This document shows positions 60,441 to 64,000 of a stretch of DNA of 64,000 nt, piece after piece. Source of the DNA: Helicobacter cetorum (GTDB taxonomy: Bacteria > Campylobacterota > Campylobacteria > Campylobacterales > UBA6016). Position numbers and translations under genes: made by a program. The notes beneath the pieces are model-generated. The model was not told the DNA's origin and ran no database searches. It worked only from the letters and a program-made list of their open reading frames with translations. Within the stretch, counting starts at the first letter, position 1. Every line of letters begins with the position of its first letter. The stretch is from the NCBI GenBank assembly GCA_022729705.1, contig DZAX01000007.1, positions 24,409 to 88,408 of the forward strand, given 5' to 3'.

Positions 60441-61549
60441 TAGATTATCTCATCGTAGGCGGCGGTATAGCGGGGGCGAGCGTCGCTTATTTTTTGAAAA
60501 AAGGCGGTGCAAAAGTCGCCATAATTGACGATACGGGATTTGGAGCCGCGGCCTCTTTGGCGGCTGGAGCTTTTATCAATCCAGTCATGGGTAAACCATC
60601 AAAATTTAAAGATTTTGCCGACGAGGCGTTTAGATTTTCGGTCGCTTTTTATCTTGAAAACTTCCCAGGGCTATTTAATAGATGCGGTTCGCTAATCTAT
60701 CCGAAAAATGAAAAGACAAAAGAGGAGTTTGCCACTCTTGGCTCCAACATTCCTTCAGTCTATGAACTTTTACAGACTCCGCCTTTTGAGTCTTTGACAA
60801 AAGAGGTCTTTTCGCTTGGGGCGTATCTAGTAAAAGACTCCGGCATAATCAATCCAAAAGCCCTGATAGAGGCGATGCTTGAAAATATTGAAAGATATGA
60901 TATTTGCGCCGACAAACTAGACTTTGACGGCGTTGCGTATACTGTTGGCGATATTTGCGCAAAAAACGTTATATTGGCGCAGGGAGCCAAAGAGCCGATT
61001 ATTAAAGAGGCGTATCTAAGCTCGCAACTAGCCTCCTTGTGGGGGCAAAAGGTGAAGATAAAGGCGAATATAGCCGACTCTTTTAATATCTCTTCAAAGG
61101 TGCATATCGCATCATCCGACGGCGTTTTGGCGATAGGGGCGACACACATCAACACAAAAGAGTCTTTGCCGATAGATAGAGAGACTTCGCTTATGCTGAT
61201 AAACGAAGCTAGAGGGGCTCTTAATATCGGAGATTTTGAGGTTATAGAGGAGATTGGCGGTATGCGCTGTACTTCCATAGATCACTTTCCTCTTGCGGGT
61301 AGCGTGTATGACTCCGCAAAAACTATTGAGCGTTTTCCGTCGCTATTGCACGGCGCTAGGCTCAGCAAAGAAGAGCCGAATAAGCACAAAAATCTATATA
61401 TCCATACAGGGCATGGGAGCAGAGCGTTTATATTAGCTCCGTTTACCGCGTCGATATTGGCGCGACATCTTTTGAATGCCAAACCAATACCACAAAGCGT
61501 AGACCCTGCAAGGCTTCTTTATAGATTTTTCAAAAAGCGTTTACTATAA
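60437..61549 (+). CDS. FAD-dependent oxidoreductase, MnmC(o)-like
   Basis: 370 aa DAO-family protein: GGGIAGASVAYFLKKGGAKV for FAD, SLAAGAFINPVMGK and TGHGSRAFILAPFTASILARHL, the pattern of the C-terminal domain of MnmC, which removes the carboxymethyl group of cmnm5(s2)U34. The methyltransferase half is absent. TTG start overlapping the glyS stop. As mnmG is present (16930-18798), a role in wobble uridine modification is plausible; other DAO substrates cannot be excluded. Confidence 0.75.
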   Translation: MIDYLIVGGGIAGASVAYFLKKGGAKVAIIDDTGFGAAASLAAGAFINPVMGKPSKFKDFADEAFRFSVAFYLENFPGLFNRCGSLIYPKNEKTKEEFATLGSNIPSVYELLQTPPFESLTKEVFSLGAYLVKDSGIINPKALIEAMLENIERYDICADKLDFDGVAYTVGDICAKNVILAQGAKEPIIKEAYLSSQLASLWGQKVKIKANIADSFNISSKVHIASSDGVLAIGATHINTKESLPIDRETSLMLINEARGALNIGDFEVIEEIGGMRCTSIDHFPLAGSVYDSAKTIERFPSLLHGARLSKEEPNKHKNLYIHTGHGSRAFILAPFTASILARHLLNAKPIPQSVDPARLLYRFFKKRLL

Positions 61550-62173
61550 ATCAAGCATTTTAAGATTATTTTTCGTGTCTACCGTCCACTGTCTTCTATT
61601 TCCGGTATCAATATGTATAAAGTTTTTCATATGATAAAAGCCGACTCCGCCTTTTGTCATGATAACGCCAAGATGTCCGATGAGCGAAGCATCAAGTTCG
61701 TCTATCGATATATCTATCGCTTTTCCTTTGATGTGAAAAGAGTTTTTGGCGGCGCCCTCTAGGTTTGAGTTTGTCTTTTTAGAGCGGTAGCCGCTATTGA
61801 TATTTATCGGTTTTCTGATGTCAAGGCTTAAAAGCGTATTTTGTATTTTGTATGTTACGTTAAGCAAATTTGCGTCTATTGATTTTATTTTGCCGCCGCC
61901 GGATATATCTCTCATAATCCAACAGAATTTTTTGTACGCTTCAAAGTTGTATTCGCCGTTTGCAAAAAAAACTTCTTTAAACTGCTCCCCACTCTCTTTT
62001 CTAGTTAGCCAAATAAACCTCTCGTCGCCGTCTTCTCTTAAAAGCTCATTTTGCTTCTCTTCTAATCCTGAATCTTTTGTATGTATAAAGCGTGTCGAGT
62101 CAAACGCATTTGCAATTTCTGGTAAAAGTAGAGGAGCAGCGATAGAGGCTATTAAAAACTCTCTTCTATTCAT
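61544..62173 (-). CDS. DUF882/YcbK-type peptidase (M15-like) with Tat signal
   Basis: 209 aa. N-terminal Tat-like signal NRREFLIASIAAPLLLP. The M15 metallopeptidase-type pattern follows: INSGYRSKKTN, SFHIKGKAIDI (H...D zinc ligands) and FIHIDTGNRRQW near the end. Predicted periplasmic peptidoglycan or cell-wall peptidase. It converges with the MnmC-like gene, overlapping by 6 bp, and lies 10 bp after the coiled-coil gene, probably in one operon. Confidence 0.85.
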   Translation of the reverse strand: MNRREFLIASIAAPLLLPEIANAFDSTRFIHTKDSGLEEKQNELLREDGDERFIWLTRKESGEQFKEVFFANGEYNFEAYKKFCWIMRDISGGGKIKSIDANLLNVTYKIQNTLLSLDIRKPININSGYRSKKTNSNLEGAAKNSFHIKGKAIDISIDELDASLIGHLGVIMTKGGVGFYHMKNFIHIDTGNRRQWTVDTKNNLKMLDL

Positions 62174-62183
62174 AATATTCCGC

Positions 62184-63650
62184 CTATACTTTTATTCCCC
62201 GCTTTGTAAGAGCTACCGCTAGGGCGTCGTTCATGGATTCAAATTTCTCGTCCAAATCTTTTTGCGAGGCTAGAAATTTTGCTATCTTACCTTCTTCTTC
62301 TTTTCGTCTTTTTTCAAGCCTACTAAGGTCAAATTTTAATTTTTCCCTATCTTGAGAAAGTAGTTTGTTTTGAATTTCTAGTTTTTTTCTATTTTCATAC
62401 AGAGTATCCTCTTTTACGGTAACCTTTTTGAGATTTAGTGTTTTTTCTCTGACTTCCGTCTGTATTTTTTTTCTCTCATCATCATTTTGGCAACTGTTTT
62501 GAGCCCATTTTAGGTCGCTTAGCTCTTTTTCTATCCTAGCTTCTTCTCTTGAGACATCTCTATTCTCCGTCTCAATAACGTCAAGATCTTTTTTGACTTT
62601 GCCAATCTCTTCATTTAGCCCCTCTATCTTGTGGATAAGCTCGGTTATCTGCTCTATAAGGGTTAGTATAAAAGCTTGTCTTGAAGAGGTGGTTTCGTGT
62701 ATTTTTATTCTTTGCATCAAAATACTGGTGATTGTAGATAGGTGCCATTTTGCTCCACTTTTGTCTATTATCTCCGGCATTCTAAACTTATTTCTGTTCT
62801 CATCAACTTCTACTTCGCCAGAGTATTTTTTTAAAAAAGCTTCGGCGTTTGGATTTTTGTCAGTAACCAGTTCTTGAATTGAGAGAGCCATTTTTTTGTG
62901 TATTAGCATCCAGTTTTCTTTGATAAGTAGACTTGCTAAAACCTCAAGCGTTACGTCGTCTTCTTCCAAGTACTCTTTTAAAAAACTAACTATATTTGTC
63001 TGAAAAACCTTTATGTAGTTTTTTGTAAAGTAATCATGGGTGATAATTCTAAAGTCAAGCTCGTTTTCCGAAATACGCTCGGCTATCCCGTTGATAATCT
63101 CTCTTTCGGCTTCCATATTTTCAAATATAGAGCGTTTGAGCATTGAGAGCCTCTCTTTTGAAAGAGAGCTTCTTATCTGCTCTCTACGGATACGCTCCTC
63201 TTCTTCCGGGCTTTGCTTAAATTTTTTAATGACCATTTTGTCATTTAAAAAAAGCACAACGTCTTTTTCTGACATTTTTAGCCGTTCTTTTACTCTTTGT
63301 TTTATCCTCTCTTTAATCTCCGGCGACAAGCTTTCCAAAGGTATGCCAAATCTCTCAAATAGTCCTTTTGTGTTTATGTTGACGTTGTCGGCGGAAGAGT
63401 CTGAGGATTCATTTTTTTTGGACTCTTCGATAAACATCTCTTGAATCGCATCTATTAGTTGAGGTGGAATTAGCGGAGCCCCGCCCCATCTTTTGATAAA
63501 TATTTCATTTTGTTTGAAAATAATAATATCTTTACTTTCTAGGTCAAATACATGCTTTATTGTATTTCTGAGGTACTCTTTTTGTGTTGAGCTCTGCATG
63601 TTTGACACAGAGTCCAAAAGAGCCCTTGCGGTGTCTTCATTAAACCTCAA
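62184..63650 (-). CDS. Long coiled-coil protein of unknown function
   Basis: 488 aa; not assigned to a family. Residues 1-180 are mixed and charged with two similar segments, DIIIFKQNEIFIKRW and DVVLFLNDKMVIKKF, each following a stretch of helix: a duplicated small domain. Residues 330-480 are a strong coiled coil (IEGLNEEIGKVKKDLDV, SQDREKLKFDLSRLEKRRKE). No signal peptide or membrane helix, so it is cytoplasmic. Preceded by family A copy A8 in sense orientation, 150 bp before the start. A structural or scaffolding role is possible. Confidence 0.7.
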   Translation of the reverse strand: MRFNEDTARALLDSVSNMQSSTQKEYLRNTIKHVFDLESKDIIIFKQNEIFIKRWGGAPLIPPQLIDAIQEMFIEESKKNESSDSSADNVNINTKGLFERFGIPLESLSPEIKERIKQRVKERLKMSEKDVVLFLNDKMVIKKFKQSPEEEERIRREQIRSSLSKERLSMLKRSIFENMEAEREIINGIAERISENELDFRIITHDYFTKNYIKVFQTNIVSFLKEYLEEDDVTLEVLASLLIKENWMLIHKKMALSIQELVTDKNPNAEAFLKKYSGEVEVDENRNKFRMPEIIDKSGAKWHLSTITSILMQRIKIHETTSSRQAFILTLIEQITELIHKIEGLNEEIGKVKKDLDVIETENRDVSREEARIEKELSDLKWAQNSCQNDDERKKIQTEVREKTLNLKKVTVKEDTLYENRKKLEIQNKLLSQDREKLKFDLSRLEKRRKEEEGKIAKFLASQKDLDEKFESMNDALAVALTKRGIKV

Positions 63651-63798
63651 AAGTCCGTCTTCTGTTTGTGCTAATACTGATTGATCTCCAAAGCCGGAGA
63701 TAACTCTTTTTAAATTTTCCAGAGTATTCGTACGCTTTCACTTGTAATTTTAATGCTATATTATACATTTTTACCCTTTTATTTTTTTGAATACCCAA

Positions 63799-63893
63799 TA
63801 TTACGCGCCAATACAGGCAAAGCCCGTATTGGCGGCAGGGACATAAATGCCCCTTGCATCCCCTGAAGTTGCCCGCACGTGTGGGGAGGGGAG
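63799..63893 (-). repeat. Family A structured repeat, copy A8 (upstream of the coiled-coil gene)
   Basis: Minus strand: hairpin 1 CCCCACACGTGCGGG, box CAACTTCAGGGG, hairpin 2 GGGGCATTTATGTCCC, hairpin 3 CCAATACGGG/CCTGTATTGG, then CGCGTAAT. It occupies the gene-free end (63651-64000); the open frame crossing it (63640-63975) is not considered coding. The last 100 bp show nothing recognisable. Confidence 0.7.
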
Positions 63894-64000
63894 GGTTACT
63901 GGCGCTATCGCATCTAAATTTGATTTTCCCTTGCAAAGTTAGATATGATAACTCATCTTTCGCACCTAAATCCAAGCAATTCCTCCGTCGCGCTCCGTAG

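Noticed and set aside
63640-63975. 111-aa open frame on the minus strand
   Set aside because: It covers repeat A8, its translation is repeat-derived, and its 3' end overlaps the coiled-coil gene start.

Overview
The window looks like chromosomal DNA of a free-living Campylobacterota (epsilonproteobacterial) organism. The clues are the gene order gpmI-fabG-acpP-fabF-accA next to a divergent mraY/murD operon, as in Campylobacter, a three-gene cytochrome bc1 operon with a diheme cytochrome c, low GC with AT-rich -10 boxes, and frequent TTG/GTG starts joined by 4-bp overlaps. A bidirectional NAD-linked [NiFe] hydrogenase (hoxEFUYH), a ferredoxin:thioredoxin-reductase/rhodanese fusion and the bc1 complex suggest a hydrogen/sulfur chemolithotroph. 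I cannot name the genus from sequence alone.

Layout. 1-5.3 kb: partial rsuA, an IS481-like transposase remnant, trpB, a YgjP-type metallopeptidase, the FTR-rhodanese fusion, rarA and tRNA-Phe. 5.3-14.2 kb: murD and mraY with a two-gene ATPase/putative-nuclease module inserted between them, then gpmI and fatty acid synthesis genes. 14.2-21 kb: bc1 complex, mnmG, a NYN-LOTUS protein and a cyclic-nucleotide-binding protein. 21-33 kb: two back-to-back surface polysaccharide clusters, each with its own flippase, separated by a second IS remnant. 33-37.2 kb: lptM-like lipoprotein, nadB, DUF507, carA and yaaA. 37.3-42.1 kb: hox operon. 42.2-44 kb: an accessory ATPase and a Uma2 nuclease. 44-51.4 kb: a third polysaccharide/LPS cluster (heptosyltransferase, two nucleotide-sugar dehydrogenases, polymerase/ligase, glycosyltransferases). 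51.4-58.4 kb: an accessory island with two toxin-antitoxin pairs, a large repeat-rich adhesin, a GGCT-like protein and an array of tiny bicistronic membrane-protein modules with decayed copies. 58.4-64 kb: glyS, an MnmC-like oxidoreductase, a DUF882 protein and a coiled-coil protein.

Two families of dispersed repeats run through the window. Family A (about 95 bp, 13 full, degenerate or partial copies) is built of hairpins whose stems vary in sequence but keep pairing, and it usually lies in sense orientation just before a start codon. Family B (about 70-110 bp, 5 copies) is a second hairpin element. These repeats, the cassette-like membrane modules and the ATPase/nuclease pair inside the mur operon are the least explained parts of the window.
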